Part shown: positions 42,971 through 56,943 of the stretch, piece after piece | Layout of the letters: each line of letters begins with the position of its first letter | Numbering within the stretch: the first letter of the stretch is position 1 | From: Phoebastria nigripes | Taxonomy: Eukaryota > Chordata > Aves > Procellariiformes > Diomedeidae | Assembly: GCA_035582835.1 (NCBI GenBank) | Contig: JAYKAV010001831.1 | Span: forward strand, 442,373 to 506,372 | Direction of reading: 5' to 3' | DNA length: 64,000 bases | Notes under the pieces: generated by a model | Told to the model about the DNA's origin: nothing | The model's database searches: none | Seen by the model: only the letters and a program-made list of their open reading frames with translations | Made by a program: the position numbers and the translations under genes

Positions 42971-45900
42971 GCCAGATCTTTAAGAACCAAGAATTACGAG
43001 CTAGAGATTTCCCAGAATGTCATTCACTTCTGCTGTTTGCTATGTCAACCAGCTGAAATATGCAAGACAGAAACTAAACTTTGCTTACTAATGGAAAAAG
43101 ACAGCATTGGGATGTCTGCAACTGTAAATATCAGTGAAAGTTTAAATACTTTCATGCAAAAATAAGTTCCAAACTCAGACTTCCTGGGGAATGTTTTTAT
43201 TGGAAGTTGATTCTAGCGTAGTCCAATTTATTCTTGTTTTTGTATTATTCATTCCCTTTTTGACAACTCACCAAGTCATGCTTTTTCCTGGCATAGGTCA
43301 TCCTCCTTTTTATAGCAAAAGTAGGTGGAGAGGAGTCAGCAGAAAGAAATCACAAAAGGCCCTTTATATTTCCATATCATTCTACCTAAATATTTGGAGG
43401 AAGGTTGTATTTCTTTGTAGTATCCTATCACCAGTTCCTGGCAATAGGTTTCCACAATTAGAACACAATTACCATGTAGCCTGTCCAAAGATGACTTGAA
43501 GACCTCTTGCAGACTTAATGACTTCTGTTTTCCAGCAGCTAAAACCCCATAGCTTTATGGATTTTGATTGCAAACTACTACAAAAAAAGATTCCTGTTAC
43601 TTTGCAGGATGGTTGTAGTAATCTTTCAGCACTTCCATCTTTTTCAACTTTTTTTTTTATCTGGAGAAAAAAATTACTAGTTTTTTAAAATATGGGTGAC
43701 ATTTTATTTTATTTAAAGAGCATAATTTCTAGGGATGGATGTGATTTCCCTGGTAAAGGACTTCTTAACTGTATCTTTCAAGGGTGTACAAGCAGTCTAG
43801 ATACCTTGATGGAAGTAGAGATGATGTCAAAAAAGGCAGCTGGCCCACAAATCCTCATGTTAATAGAAAAATAGAACAGTCTTTTCTTCCTCCATGCATG
43901 GACCAAGTAAGTTAGATCAAGACTTCATTTTCAGATGATAACAAGATAATTTTATGACAGATGTCTTTGGTGGCAGTTAGGTCTGCTGGATTAATTAAAT
44001 AACGCTTAGCAAATCACAGTGCTAAAATTAGCCTCAGAAATGCAAACAGTCACTGTTTTGTAGTTTTCTTGTGCCTTTCTCACTGCTTACCTTTATGTTG
44101 CTAGAGCCTGGATTTCACTTTTACCAAGGCTGATTGCCCATTTCCTTTGCAGTGAAAATCTAAGCTCAAATCATCAAAGTGCTGGTGGCTATCTAAGACC
44201 CTCAAACAGTTCTACCCAAGACAGAAAGTTTTTCCAATGGAAAAATTAGAGAACAGCTCATCTTATGGTAAGGGAAAGAAAAGTGGATCTTCTCAAGAAC
44301 ACCAAACTTTGCACATGCAAAGGCAATACAACTCTCACGAGTGTAGGAGTATTACTGCACTGGGCTCCTGGGCTGACCTGGATGCTCAAATCGGGTGCGG
44401 ATTTCTCCAGCTGGCATTGCAGTGAAGGCTCGGAAGCTGTGGTTTCATTGCTTTCTTTTTTGCTTGGGGTTTCTCCCCCCCCAGTGGATCAACTAGTCTG
44501 TAAAATCCTAATGGAGACAAGGCAATTATCTTACTGCTCTGAAGTCTGAAGGTAATAGTGTTGACTCTGCTTAGTTACTTCCGGAAAACTAGAGTGCTTT
44601 CTCTCCACTAGGATGCTACAAGCAGGTAGCTTTTAATTACCTGCTGTAAAATCAACTTTCTGGAATAAAAACAAAGGCACATAAGCATCTGTGATTTAAC
44701 TCCTCTTACTCACTTGCTAAGACTAGTAGTCCATCTGGCTATTTTAATATGATTTATTGTCATGCATTTTTCCTTTTTTTCTGTCTTTTACTGATGTATT
44801 TCGGTATTTGCTTTAACCTTGTAAAAATTTCTGTGATCCTTTCTGAAACAGAGCTTCATGATTTGTTTATGTTTAGTAGGTCAGATAACTTGTTCTCATG
44901 CAGACAGATCAGTGACATACAAGAAAGGAAATGTGAATTATCTGCCCACATCCCATAGTTTAGATAGCATCTCAGACTGAGCTATGCACCTGGGATATTC
45001 CTAGTGATATCAGGAATCCACGAGGTGTGTCCAACAGCGCGTCATTCCTTCTCATTCCTTGCTTCAGACTGCCTAGCTGTATTTGTGCAGACAGCAGCTC
45101 TTTAATTTAAGCATGAAAGAAATTATTCTAAGCAATTATTTACTGAGAGTGTCTCCACTCTTGAAGTAACATGTTGATTCCATGTACCATTGAGACTATG
45201 TTATGTAGTTCATTACTCAGAATATCAAGACAGAATTGCCTAATAAGAGAAGCATAAGACAAGATGATTTGCATAGCTCAGTTGAACTTCACAGTTTGCA
45301 TTTCTGAGCAGGAGAAAACGCCAAGATTCCATAAGGCAACTACTTATTCCAAATCTGGCATTTCTCCTATTCAGAAACACAGATTGTGAAGTTCACTTGA
45401 GTTATTCAAATCAATCAATTTTTTTCCCAAGTATTTTAATAACAAGCACATTTTCTGTTATTAGTGTTTTACTTGTACACTATTTGCATATTAACATATT
45501 AATTGAGTATATTCACTTGCATGCTGTCTCTCTTTCCTGATTCTCCAAGAAAAATCTCTGTAGTACATTTAAAGGAGTAAGGAACACAGACAGGTTGATA
45601 CATGTGTGCCTTTGCTAGAGAATTAAGATGAGTATCATGCACGGCTCATTTGTGGCTTTGTCTTATGTCATTCCATCACTTGCAAGTTATACAAGCAATT
45701 CCTAGACTATATAAATAAGGGGTTTCATACATACAGCATGTAAATCTGATGAAGTCTTTGTCTGTATTAGTGAATAAAATGGGCTAAGGACTGTTCTTTG
45801 GTCCTGAAGCTAACTGGGATGGTAAGCCCTGTGTTCATATGGCTAGCTCTTTTGCCCTTCTGACTATAATTAACTGTTTTCTTGTTGGGGATGATCCTTG

Positions 45901-48900
45901 GCCTGTGCGAATCCCTGAAATACGACTTTGAATTGTAGGAGAGAGGTAGTTGGCCTGAGCCAAAACTATGCCAGGAACCTTGATAACAATTTCACGCTAC
46001 ACTTGCACAGCCGTGCTGCGGTCCTGCTGAGCTTATCAGTGCAGTGTTATCAGAAGATTTCGCTGTATCCCTGCCTGCCTCAGGATACTGTTCAGGGTCC
46101 TTTTCTAGCTCAGTAACCTAAGCCCCAGCCCAGCTCTCTGTACCGAACCCAGTGGCTTAGGGCTACTTGCCTTCACAGAAGGAGTGGAGGGGCAAAAAAC
46201 ACCACCTCCTTCCTCAGCCTGCGTTTATTTATTGGCAGCAGTGCTGCTCCGTAACTTGGGGAGAAAAAGGGGGAAAGAATGCACGTAGTGGTGGAACTGT
46301 CTAACCTCCCTCATGAAAATAAGCAACAGTTGTTACACTCCCTCTACTCTGTTGAGCCACTGTCCCCCCTTGGAGGCTTTAAAAAAAGATATAATTTATG
46401 ATCTGCAGTTTCTGTGAAACCCAAGGAAGCTTCGATGATTCTGTGCACATGACAGTGCAGCCAATCTGCCTGAGAGAGCACATCAAGTGATTGTGTGTGC
46501 AAGTAACAACAGTTATGTGGTCTGAATATGCAAATAGTGTGTGCAAGCATTTTTCCATGAGTTGTTGAAAAATTGACCTTAAATATTTTGCTTTTCATTA
46601 GAAAAGGTGAGGATTTCACTATGACAGTCATATTCAACTCTTCCTCTTCTCTGGATCAGATATGTCAAAATATTACGTTTTTTTTTTCTTTATTAGCATC
46701 ATCAGAACAAAGAGTGAGAACACAGGTTCTGGGCTCGATACATGCTGTTGAATATTTTACAAGACTATAATAAAAGCTTATTTGATACGTTCTTATGTGA
46801 TTTGCTACTGTAGTGAAAAACATAGCTATTAAAACTTTATAAGCAGCTGTGGCTACTTGCTCCTGTGAAAAAGCAAATCCCAAATGTCAACTTGGTTTCT
46901 GTGGTTCTTCAGAAAATAGTGTATTCAAGTCTGGTCTATACTTAATAAGTTTTACTGACATGATTATGTTTGCTAGCAGTGCAATTTTTTTCATCATCAT
47001 AACTGTGCTTGACACTGCCCTACCGCAGATGTAGGTATGCTGGCACTCTTGCTGAAGATATGACTCTTTCTTCACTGACCAGAAGGGCAATATACCTTTA
47101 AAACATGTTTAAGCTAGAATTACCATTTCTAGATGAGGGGAATGATTGCCCTATGCGGGACTAATAAAAAGAGATGTTCTTAAGTGCAGACAAGGCTTCA
47201 GTTTCATAGACACAGAACAGTTCTGAATAAATGGTCCTCTCTGCTTGGCAGTCAGCCCTGCTGACTCTTACAACTGTATCATGTTTTTCAATATTTGTTT
47301 TTGTTTTGTTTCTTAAAATCCTCAAGTCCTTGCATAACATGAATGCATAGAATTCTCTGCTTCATATTAGACTATCTTTCTAGCATTCATAGTTGTGGAG
47401 AAAAAGCTTGAAAATGCTCTTACAATCCCCACTTTTAACCCAGCAAATAGAAGGATCTGAAATGTGCAGTATTTTAAAATATTGTTTTAAATATTTTTAA
47501 AATATTAAATATTAAATGAGTTTTAAATCAAGTTGCTTCTTTCCGAGACCTCCCCTTTTTATAGTTTTGATAATCATGACTTCTATAAATTTTATTTGCC
47601 TGAGTTGATTTGAAATGTGTTGGATCTCATGTACTGAAATGTTCAGGCTAAAATGCATAAGATGTACTTTTTAATAGGATTGCATACACTAGAAAAGCAT
47701 GTTTTTGAGATTCAGGGAATTCTGCTGGCTGTTTGCTTTTTGGATACATATTACAGTAGGTACACTTATCTTTTTTAAATGTGCTTTATGAACTAAAACT
47801 TAGAAGTTGATCTCTATGCAGAGTACTGGTTATTAACGTTCCGAAACGAGCAGATTTGGAACAAATTTCACAAGCACAAGATATCCCATGATTTTGTTAA
47901 AATAAACAGTGCCCATGAGCCTCCTCAGATGTAGTATCAAGAAGGAGCTTTCTGCCTGTGACTGTACACATCTGTTAATTCAGAGATCTAAATGTGAAAT
48001 CCAGCACTCAGGGACACCAGGTGGATATCCGATACTCTCTGAGGGATTTGGGCTTCATAAACCGTTGTATGGATTATTCACAGCCATGCATTTTTTCCCT
48101 GCTTGTGACAGAAAAAATATGGGTGAAATATTTGCATCAATAATTAATCCTGGTATAAATCAATACAAGTTACTAATAAATGAGAAACAGAGACATGTCG
48201 CTGCCAAAAATCAGCTGTTAATGCCTCTTCACTTACTGAAATGGCATGCTGCATATCACAAATGTTCTATTACTAACTACAAAATATTTCTCTAGGTGAA
48301 AGTCAGGAATATTCTCAAGCTCTACTGTGAAAGCTGCAGTCATAGCACAGTGTAATGTGCAATTCTCAATCCATGAGATTGGAATAAATGTGCATAGAGC
48401 ATGAGAAATAAGGAAATACAATTCTTTATGTTTACTTTTCATGACTATTCAGAAGTACTTACATGACTTAGAAGCCTAAGGGCTCAATTCACTTGTCCAC
48501 ACATAGGGATCTTGTTCCATTTAAAACTCATTAGGGTATCACAAGCTTTCTCACAGTGCTATCAGGTAGGACACAGGAGCTATGGAAGAACTGTCTCCTT
48601 TGGGAACAGCAGCTGGAGACCAACGAGGATATCCTAGGGTGCCTGAAGTGGCACTAGATTAGTGTGTACTGGCAACTGAACCTTAAACCTTCAAAGTCCA
48701 GGCTGAATTCAAGCTTAGGATCTGTTCTTGAAGAAGGTATATCTGTGGCACTTCTTCTAAAGAATGGATAAGACTTAGTCTTTTCTTCAGAGTGGCTATC
48801 CCTTTCTATTCAGTATACTTGCTCAACATACTGACTCCTTCCTTAACCAAACGTACTTGTTCCTTGCCCAAAGATCATGCAGGTGGTGAGGGACAACCCC

Positions 48901-49329
48901 CACCTCCCCTGGTAACACTGCAGAGTTGGGCAAACCCCATAAACTTGGCTCCATCCCACAACGGTGCCCTGGTGGTAAGATCACCCTCCTGAAGAATGGC
49001 AGAGGTGGGTGTGATTTCTTCAGGCCAAGGATTGTCAGGGAAGTGCTCTAATCGGTAGACTGCAGCTACCAATGGATATTTTAAAGAAAATGGTGGATAT
49101 GTCTTCACTACATGATAGGCCTGATCTTTTCAAGATGTAGTATTCACAATTCTGAATTTAATTCTCAACTCTCTCTTTATGTACCTGAGACCTTTACTTG
49201 AATCTGGCAGTAAATCAGTCAGAAATGAGACTTAAGTCTCTGAGAAATATAGGCACTGTTAAAAACTTTATCCCTCGGCAGTGATTAAACTCACCATCCA
49301 CGTAGGGGTCTCACCTAGTAGCGCAACAT

Positions 49330-49448
49330 CAGTGCTTCCCGAAGTTTTCCCTTAGCAACCCTACTTCCAGGGTCACAACCCCACTTTCATTTTCACTTCC
49401 AGGCTTGCGGGCCCCAAGTGGGGTCATGACCCTAACTTGGGAACTGCT
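49330..49448. mobile_element. Possible hAT-type miniature element
   Basis: The left end CAGTGCTTCCCGAAGTT and the right end, whose reverse complement is AGCAGTTCCCAAGTTAGGGTCATGACCCC, resemble the CAGTGGTTCCCAAA...GGGTC termini common to hAT elements. The 8-bp flanks (about CGCAACAT and CTATAACA) do not match well, so target-site duplication is not confirmed. Confidence 0.3.
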
Positions 49449-50159
49449 CTATAACACATTGAAAAAATTAACATACCAGCCAGTAAATACATCAGCAAAA
49501 CAAACCCATCCAGTCTACCCAAGACCCTGTGCAGTCTGCCATCCCTAGAGGCCTTACCTATTAAACATGGGTCAGATTTTCAAAACTATGTATCTACTTG
49601 CAAGCTCACATACTGTTTTGGGTTATGTGTTACCATTGTCTTGTAGTCTTCCTTTGTGCTATTTAGCTAAGTTTGGTGTTGACAAATATGTGCTAACACT
49701 TCTGAAAATATGACCCTCTTTTTCGTGCTCATTCATATGTTGGAGGTGCTGCTTAGATTTATTATTTGCACATAATAGAGTTCACAGTTATTGTGTGTTA
49801 GAAACGAGATCTGGAGAGTCTGCTGTTCCCACAGCTGGAGCAACACATACACATCTGCTAAAACTGCAGTGTAAATTGTATTGTCCTTAGCAATTAATCA
49901 CTTACACTGTATTCTATCAACTCTCCTCCTCCTTAACTCCTACTGGTCTTTACCTCTTCTCCCTTCTTCTTCCTCCGCTGTCTTCTGTTCTCCTTTTCTT
50001 CTATGTCTCCCACTTCATTTTTTAATATCTGCTCCGGAAGTGCTGAGTTTGGACATGGAGATGCTGCTGCAAAAGTTCCTGCTTCTCTTGCAGAAGGTTC
50101 TATCACTAGATCTCAAGGAGCTTTGCACAGGTTGTGAAAGCACACAGGTTATGAAATCT

Positions 50160-50262
50160 TAGTATCTTCATTTTACAGTGGGAAGATTATAACACTGTTG
50201 TAGCAAGGTCTGTTACTGACAGTCACTGAAAAGTCAGTGGCAGAGAAAAAGATGAATCTCCT
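50160..50262 (+). mobile_element. MIR-like SINE remnant
   Basis: TATCTTCATTTTACAGTGGGAAGAT, followed about 60 bp later by CAGTGGCAGAGAAAAAGATGAATC, follows the order of MIR core and 3' half (CCATTTTACAGATGAGGAA...AGTGGCAGAGCCGGGATTCGAA). It is strongly diverged. Confidence 0.35.
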
Positions 50263-50446
50263 GTTTCATGTGTCACGTGGTGGACTCCAAGCAACATTGG
50301 TTAGTTAGCACAAGATGTACCAGTAGATGGCACTTCAGCGTTCATAGCATTGCTTATACATCTGAGGGGCTGATAAAAATGGGCTTCTTTTGTGTAGTTT
50401 CTTTGGTCTTGTGCTCTTTTCCGGGGATCTTTACTCTGCCCTTCTC

Positions 50447-50488
50447 TTTTTTCATTTTCCTTTTTTCATTTTCCTTTTTTCATTTTCC
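50447..50488. repeat. 14-bp tandem repeat, three exact copies
   Basis: TTTTTTCATTTTCC occurs three times in direct tandem, embedded in pyrimidine-rich DNA. Confidence 0.95.
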
Positions 50489-52054
50489 TTGCTGTGACAC
50501 TTTTCTGTTGCTTCTCCATTTCTCCAAGTTTCCCATATGCTATGTCTCATTTTGAAAAGAAAGAAGAAAAAAAAGAAAAAGAAATCTTATAAAGTGGAAA
50601 TCCCTCACTGATTTTTTTCAGAAAAGAGTTGTCTAGATCCTGACTGATTCATTACTGAGGAGAACTGGGGGTGGTGGTGAGTGGGAGCTGTAAGATTTAC
50701 TCCCAAATGTTCTTAAGGTCCTAAGTATGTATCTGAATGTGTGGCTCCAAAACTGCACTGCAATGACCCACCTGCATGTACATATGAATGGTATTAATAC
50801 CACGGAACAGCCCATACTAAGCCTCACCATGTATTTCTTGCAGTGTGAGGTAAGCAGCTGTTTACTGACGTGCAGTATATCTGTGAAACACATCCAAAGA
50901 CACTGTATATCATCAAGTCTATATGTCACACTACCTTTGCTGTACACAGGCTGCAGCTAAACACTTCAGGTCCTGGCCTTTCTTCCAGATAGGAAATGAG
51001 GGTTTTGATCAGGCTTCTGCTGTGGGCCGTGGCTGGATTTCGCCCCGTCAGCACATGTGGTGCTGCTTGCTAGGTTGCTGACAGTGGCAAGTGCCTTTCA
51101 ATTAAGGCTGAAGTTCCATCAGAGCCCGTAAGTGGAGAATGCCGGGGAGATTAATAAACGAATTGTCACAGCTTCCAGGCATGCTGGGTTGGGAAGTGCA
51201 ACTCTCGAGTTTGCGGGCTGTGTAAATTTGGAGCTCTGGGTCTGTATCTTTATGGACTCAGTCCCTTTTTTCTTTCTCATAAAATGAATGAAAATTAATT
51301 TCTCTAAAGTTGAAGTCCAAATGTGGAAATACTCAATATTTGTATATCTTTTATGCCAAGCATTTTAGGCTTTTTGCAGTTTTGGTGGAGTCACCATTTG
51401 AAACAAGGATTTGAATTGCTCTGACTAAACCATCTGTATGTGGGAAAAGATTATGGGAAACATCCCTGCAGGGCTCTTTTTAGTTGCTCCAGTGGGCATT
51501 ATCCATTATTTTTCCAAGTGTCTTGCCTTGGGGTTTTTTTGCTTTCCTTGCTGTCTTGACCAATCTGGCTGGTACTAGTTATTGTCTCTTTGAGAATTAT
51601 TGTGAGTCCTAAAAAAAAAATTGCAAATCTGAACAATACAATTATTTTAAACTGCATTTTAACTGCTTCACTCTTTCATCCTATTTACTTGTTTTCACTT
51701 AAAAATACAGACAGAAACTTTTGTGCATTTGCTTGCATTTTCTCCACTACACATTCTACTCAGCACAGAATGAATATTCAAGTGAATAGATACTGCATTC
51801 CTTAAACAGCAAAAAGTTTCACTAAAATCAATGAGAAAATAGCATTTATGGGAAATTTTAGGATCACTTCAGGATCATGTAAGGGAAAGACATATTAAAG
51901 AAGGAACATTCTATGTTCCTGCTGACAATTGCATCCAACAGCTGCGGTGATACGGTTGTTCCTTGAATGTTTATTGAGGGAATTGTTTCTTTTTAACTGG
52001 ACATGCCTTTCTGATTTTGGAGTCTGTAAGACTTAAAAGTGGGTGGACATACCT

Positions 52055-52500
52055 CTTCATAGGATCATAGGATAATTCAGCTTGGAAGGGATGTCAGGAG
52101 ATCATCTGCAGGATTGTCCTCATGGGGAAAGTTTTCCCTTATACCCAGTGTGAACTTACCTTGTTTCGACTTACACCTGTTGTCTGTTGTCCTGCCACTA
52201 TGCACTGCTATGAAGAGTCTGGCTCTGTCTACACAATGACCTGCTTGTAGGTGGGAAAGGCTGCTCTGAGGTGCCCCCAAAGCCTGCCCTTCTCCAGGCA
52301 GAAGCAGCTCCATCCCTCAAGCTCCCCTCATGGCAGAGGTGCTTTGAGGGGCACCTCCCCTCCCCTCATGGGCAGGTGCTCCAGCCCCTGAGCATCCTGG
52401 TGGGCCTCTGCTGGGCTTGCTTGTCATCAGTGCCAGCTTTGTCTGTATTGTCCAAGGACTTGCATAACTACCTGTCTGGCTTATCTACATGTCTTGCCCT
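52055..52500 (-). mobile_element. CR1 LINE 3' fragment (older)
   Basis: The plus strand reads AGGATCATAGGATAATTCAGCTTGGAAGGGA, the reverse complement of a CR1 3' end, followed by diverged text from the RT C-terminus and 3' UTR (GGAAAGTTTTCCCTTATACCCAGTG; TTGTCCTGCCACTATGCACTG). No intact frame remains. It lies between FST and NDUFS4. Confidence 0.8.
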
Positions 52501-55477
52501 GTGACCACTTTTAGCAATGCTTCTAATTCAGAAATCAAATGGTAGCATGCTTTAGTATCTTCTAAGTGTTTCTAACAATGGCCACCCACCAACATCATCC
52601 TTGTAGTTCCATGTGCCTATTAAAATACGAAGTGATTGAAACTTAAAATGAAGAGTATATAACATGAAGCTCAGCAGAAGATGATAAGAACACTGTTATC
52701 TGAATAAGAGCATTCCAAATTGTTAAGGGATCTTGGGAAATATATTACACCTGTTCTTCTTATGTAAAACTACTTCTGCATACCACGATGCTACACATGC
52801 TACAAGAATTTCTGAAAAAATGCTGCTTTTGCTGTGAACCTCTAACATATGAAAAATAGTTCCAACATTCACTTTTAAATATTTCAAAAATCTTTAAAAC
52901 CAGGCGACTAAAATTCAGTTCTTGAATGTGAGTGGTGTGGTTTCATTTTTGAGGATTCTGAGTATGTCTAGACCTCACTGAAGCACTGGGAGGTTCAGAT
53001 GCTATTACTGAGTGGCACTGGTGGAAATCCAGGGGCCTTTACACATTCAGATCTATGCTGGACCACCTTGGTAAACTCATTATCCTGTAGCATCTGGTAG
53101 GTCTGATTAGCTGTTATCAAAGTCCAGAGTTCCTTCTCAGTTTTCTGACACATTAGTGCTCTTCAATCCCATGGTGAAGTTGAACAAATCCATTTAAAGA
53201 TCAAAAGATCAAAAGAATGTACCTGTAAATTACAGGAGTATGAGCCATACATGTGGTTTTAACTCCAAATCAGTCTCTGAGCTGAACATCATGGCTCACA
53301 CCTTGTTTTCATGTCATATTTCTCCACTGTGTGGTAATTTCATTGGCCACATTGTTTACGAGTAATGAATGAATGTGAATTATACAGATGATCCCAAATG
53401 AGTGTCAGCAAAATCCAGCCACTAAGGTCCATTATGTATTTATGTCTATCAGAAAAAAAAAAAAAATTCAAAAAGTTAACTTGTGCGTACTATTTTTCAT
53501 ATACTACCTGCAAAATTCATGCTGCCATAATGGGTCAGGCAGGCCTTGGAATTACAGAAATATCAAACAAAAAATGTAATTGCCTTGTCTTCAGGGAGTT
53601 ATTAATTTAAAATCTGATACTTTGTGAACCCCCTGGTCTATGTACAAATGTTATGCTTCACCAGAAAGCATGGAATCCTAGTTCTTCAAAGGGATAAGAT
53701 ACAGATGTTTCTGTGCAGGTGATTCATTGTATAGTAAAATGTCACTGCCTAGAGAACAGCACTGCATACTGAAATTTAATTTCACCTGATTCCCATTTGG
53801 AGGGAAAGAAGGAAACATTTTTATGTCATAAAAAAAAGAAATGGCAGCTGTTTGAAATTTGCTGAGAGGCTTGGAATGTAGTTTTAGTTGAGGTGTATTA
53901 GCGGGCAGAAAGCAACCAGAGAGGTAAAAGATGCAAAAGAGGTCCATGATACTGTTCTTAAGTCTGTCATATGAACACAGCTATCAGGAATGCATTCGAG
54001 TGTGATCAAAATTGCATATACTCACTTGCGTGTATCGCGCAGATGAATACCTTTGGGAAGCAGGGCTTTAGAGGCAATATTCTTATCGTTCAAATGCCTC
54101 AAGCTCGGTCTCTTGGAATTAAGCTGATTTTACTTAAGTGCCAGAATACGGGTTTCTGTTTTCAAACATACGCGCTCCACTCTGTGTTACTGTGCCTGCA
54201 TTTGTGAATGGAGTTCACAGGCCTGGGATTCAGTACCAAAGTGTGCTCCATGGTGAACTAGGAGTTTCAGAAATGTGATTTACAGCAAGGGGAATATGTA
54301 TGCCAGACGATAGAAAACACTGAAGAGAAAGATATTTCTGAAAATTTATTTCTCTTCTGGTTTTAGGAGCTTGTGCAAGGTGGTTTCAGAGCTGGAAACC
54401 AACTTCTTGTACTTAGAAATCCAGACGTCTCTGTTTCTTCATTTAAACAACATTCAGGATAGCCTGTGCATTAAGAGAGGAAGCAACCCAAACCCAAACC
54501 AAACCAAAAACACGCAAAAAAGAACAAGAAGTAGAAAAAATGGATTCAGCACCTTCCTTAGACTGAGGGAATTAAGTTCACGTTTCCACTTCCCAGGAAG
54601 TTCCCCATGTACAAGCGTAGAAGAGAGCATGAAAAAAGTAAAGCCTCTCCTGTTGTAACTATGACTCAGTGTAGAAAAAGATGTGAGATTTGTAATCTTG
54701 ATTTAAGCAGAGAGTTAAACACGATTTCATAGCTCAAGGATGGAGGCACTTACCTACTTGGGGAATGAGGAGGGGAGGCAACCTGGATTCTGGCCCCTGC
54801 TTCAAGCACTATTTATGTATGTTACTCAATTACAAATGCAAAATGTGTAGGCAGCCCCTGGGGCAAGAACCCAGGACTTCCTCTTCAAAAGGAGCACCTA
54901 TTAGGGTTGCAAATTATCTTCTCTCAATGAATCTTGCTTCCTCTCCAATACAGAAGTATGGCTTCAGCAGGCATGACAGACAGTTCTCCAGCCTGAGCTT
55001 CACCTTGAGTTGGTGGTGGATGCACTCTTTGGAGATGTGGGAAAGATCTCCTCAGGAAGAGACTGGCAGTGAACCTGCATCTCTCACTTCATGAACAAGA
55101 GCCTTATCTACAAGTATGATATTATGTAAAATGTTGGCAGTCGTCCTGCCACAACCTCTGGACATGTTTCTGGGAGAAAGTCTCTGGGGCTGTTGTGCTT
55201 CATGACGAGGTTGGTGTATGTTAGGCATGCTCAGAAGATGTTTACCTCATGAAGCCTCTCAGGAGATGCCTCACCTGTACATCACAGGCAGGCTTTGGTG
55301 CAAGGTAGGTTTCAAGATTTTCTGCTGTATAGAAATGGCAGTAGCAATGGGAAATGCAGTAGCAGAACTTTCAGATAATTTTATCAGCAAAAACCTGATG
55401 TAGATTTTTGTGGCCATTTCGCATACATGTACATGCGTAAATATAGCTTCCTGGCATTTTTGTTGCTTTTTTGAATT

Positions 55478-55570
55478 TGGCTGTCAGTGACTTTCTCAAA
55501 GTTATTTTGTGATCAGCAGCAGGACATGAAATTAGAACCCAGAAATCCTGCTCTGCTACAGTCTCTCTGT
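55478..55570 (+). mobile_element. MIR-like SINE 3' remnant
   Basis: GTGACTTTCTCAAAGTTATTTTGTGATCAGCAGCAGGACATGAAATTAGAACCCAGAAATCCTG parallels the 3' half of MIR (TAACTTGCCCAAGGTCACACAGCTAG...GAACCCAGG). Only this half is recognisable. Confidence 0.4.
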
Positions 55571-56943
55571 AAGACATGTAAATATATTTACAATTAAAAC
55601 CAGTCTTTTAATGTTGTCGTTTTGTTGGAAATGAAGTAGCTGGCACCTATCTGAATTTGAGAAAAATCTCCTCTGATACTTTCTGCATCTATTAAACATT
55701 TTGTCTCTATGTCATTGTCATGTGTTTATTAGTTCCTTGAGAGATTTTCCGATAGGTTCTTTTTCCATCCCTCTGTTCTCCCAGCCCCTGTTCTCTTTTA
55801 TTCTGGGTTCTGTTCCCTCAGGAGACCAAAATCGTGCTTCCTTTGCTCCTCTCATCATGTACTTCCTTCCAAAGAGGCTACTTGTCTAAATGAAGCAACA
55901 GGAGGATGAAGGGCAGAATTTTTTTCTATTATTTTGAATACAATATTATGAATGCACGCCTGTAGTTTTTATGTATTCATAGATGAATAAATTATATTTG
56001 CTTTGGATAATGCTAAACAATCCATAACAAATTAGAGTTTACTCTATAGTAAAAAATATACAGACGACTGTAGCAGGAACAGCCTTCAAATATGATTTGT
56101 ATTAAAACAAAATGGGTAAATCAAATCCTGCTCTCAGACCTCAGTTCAGCAAAGTACTTAAAACACTATTGAATAAGGTGCTTAAGTATGTTTTTAAGTT
56201 TTATGCAGTATGATAGAGAAATTTTGATAAGGGGGGCCTTATTTGGGAGAACAGCATAACCCAGGTAGCATAAAACAGGATTTTGGTCCCTGCTGTGCTT
56301 ATGGCCGTTACCTTTCCTCAGTTCACTGCATTAGTATCCACTCTTAAAAGTGTGTCCAGTCTGAATATTGGTTCACCAAAAAGAACTTTTGAATTAACCT
56401 TCCTTTTGGGAGAAAATAATTTCCAACTGATAATGTGCTCTTTGATGGTTTGTTGGGAGTTTTTTTTTGTCTTTTGTGCTAATTGTTACACATCTTGAAT
56501 TTGGGCAAGTAGGCCATGTTTTGCTTTTTCTGTTGGTCATCTAAAATGGTGATACAACACCAGTAACATGGATCTGAAGCTTAGCAAAAATTCAGATGCA
56601 TATTCAAAACCTCCTAGAAATACGTAAGTTAAAGATGTCCAAGAAATGACACACTTTTTATTTAGAGAATGGAGAGGGAAACAAAAATGCTGAATCTCTT
56701 CTCCATCACTGTACTTGGATTTAAAATTAATTAATACCAATGAACTGGAGACAGAGCTCCTGTCTGAAAAAAGGGTTTCTTGAATCGATGTCAGCTGAAA
56801 GCTTTGGTCTTAACCAGTGTGTTTCATTGCTATGCCACCACAAACCTCCTTTCCCTTAACCACCAGTATGTCTTCTCTGCACCGGAGGGCCAGAACCCTT
56901 TAGAACCAAAAACTGAGGACTACCTTTAGGGAAAATTCCATTT

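Larger units (their letters stand above)
30483..56930. other. FST-NDUFS4 intergenic interval, about 26 kb
   Basis: AT-rich DNA without a recognisable coding gene, tRNA or other structured RNA. It holds two CR1 fragments, MIR-like remnants, small duplications and short elements with inverted ends. The longest open frames (about 100-130 codons, for example 37669-37983 plus and 47909-48295 plus) show no family features. It could hold distal FST regulatory sequence, but that cannot be shown from one sequence. Confidence 0.7.

Noticed and set aside
47909..48295. 128-codon plus-strand ORF in the intergenic interval
   Set aside because: The translation has no domain or motif, lies in AT-rich DNA with no promoter or splice context, and is the length expected occasionally by chance.
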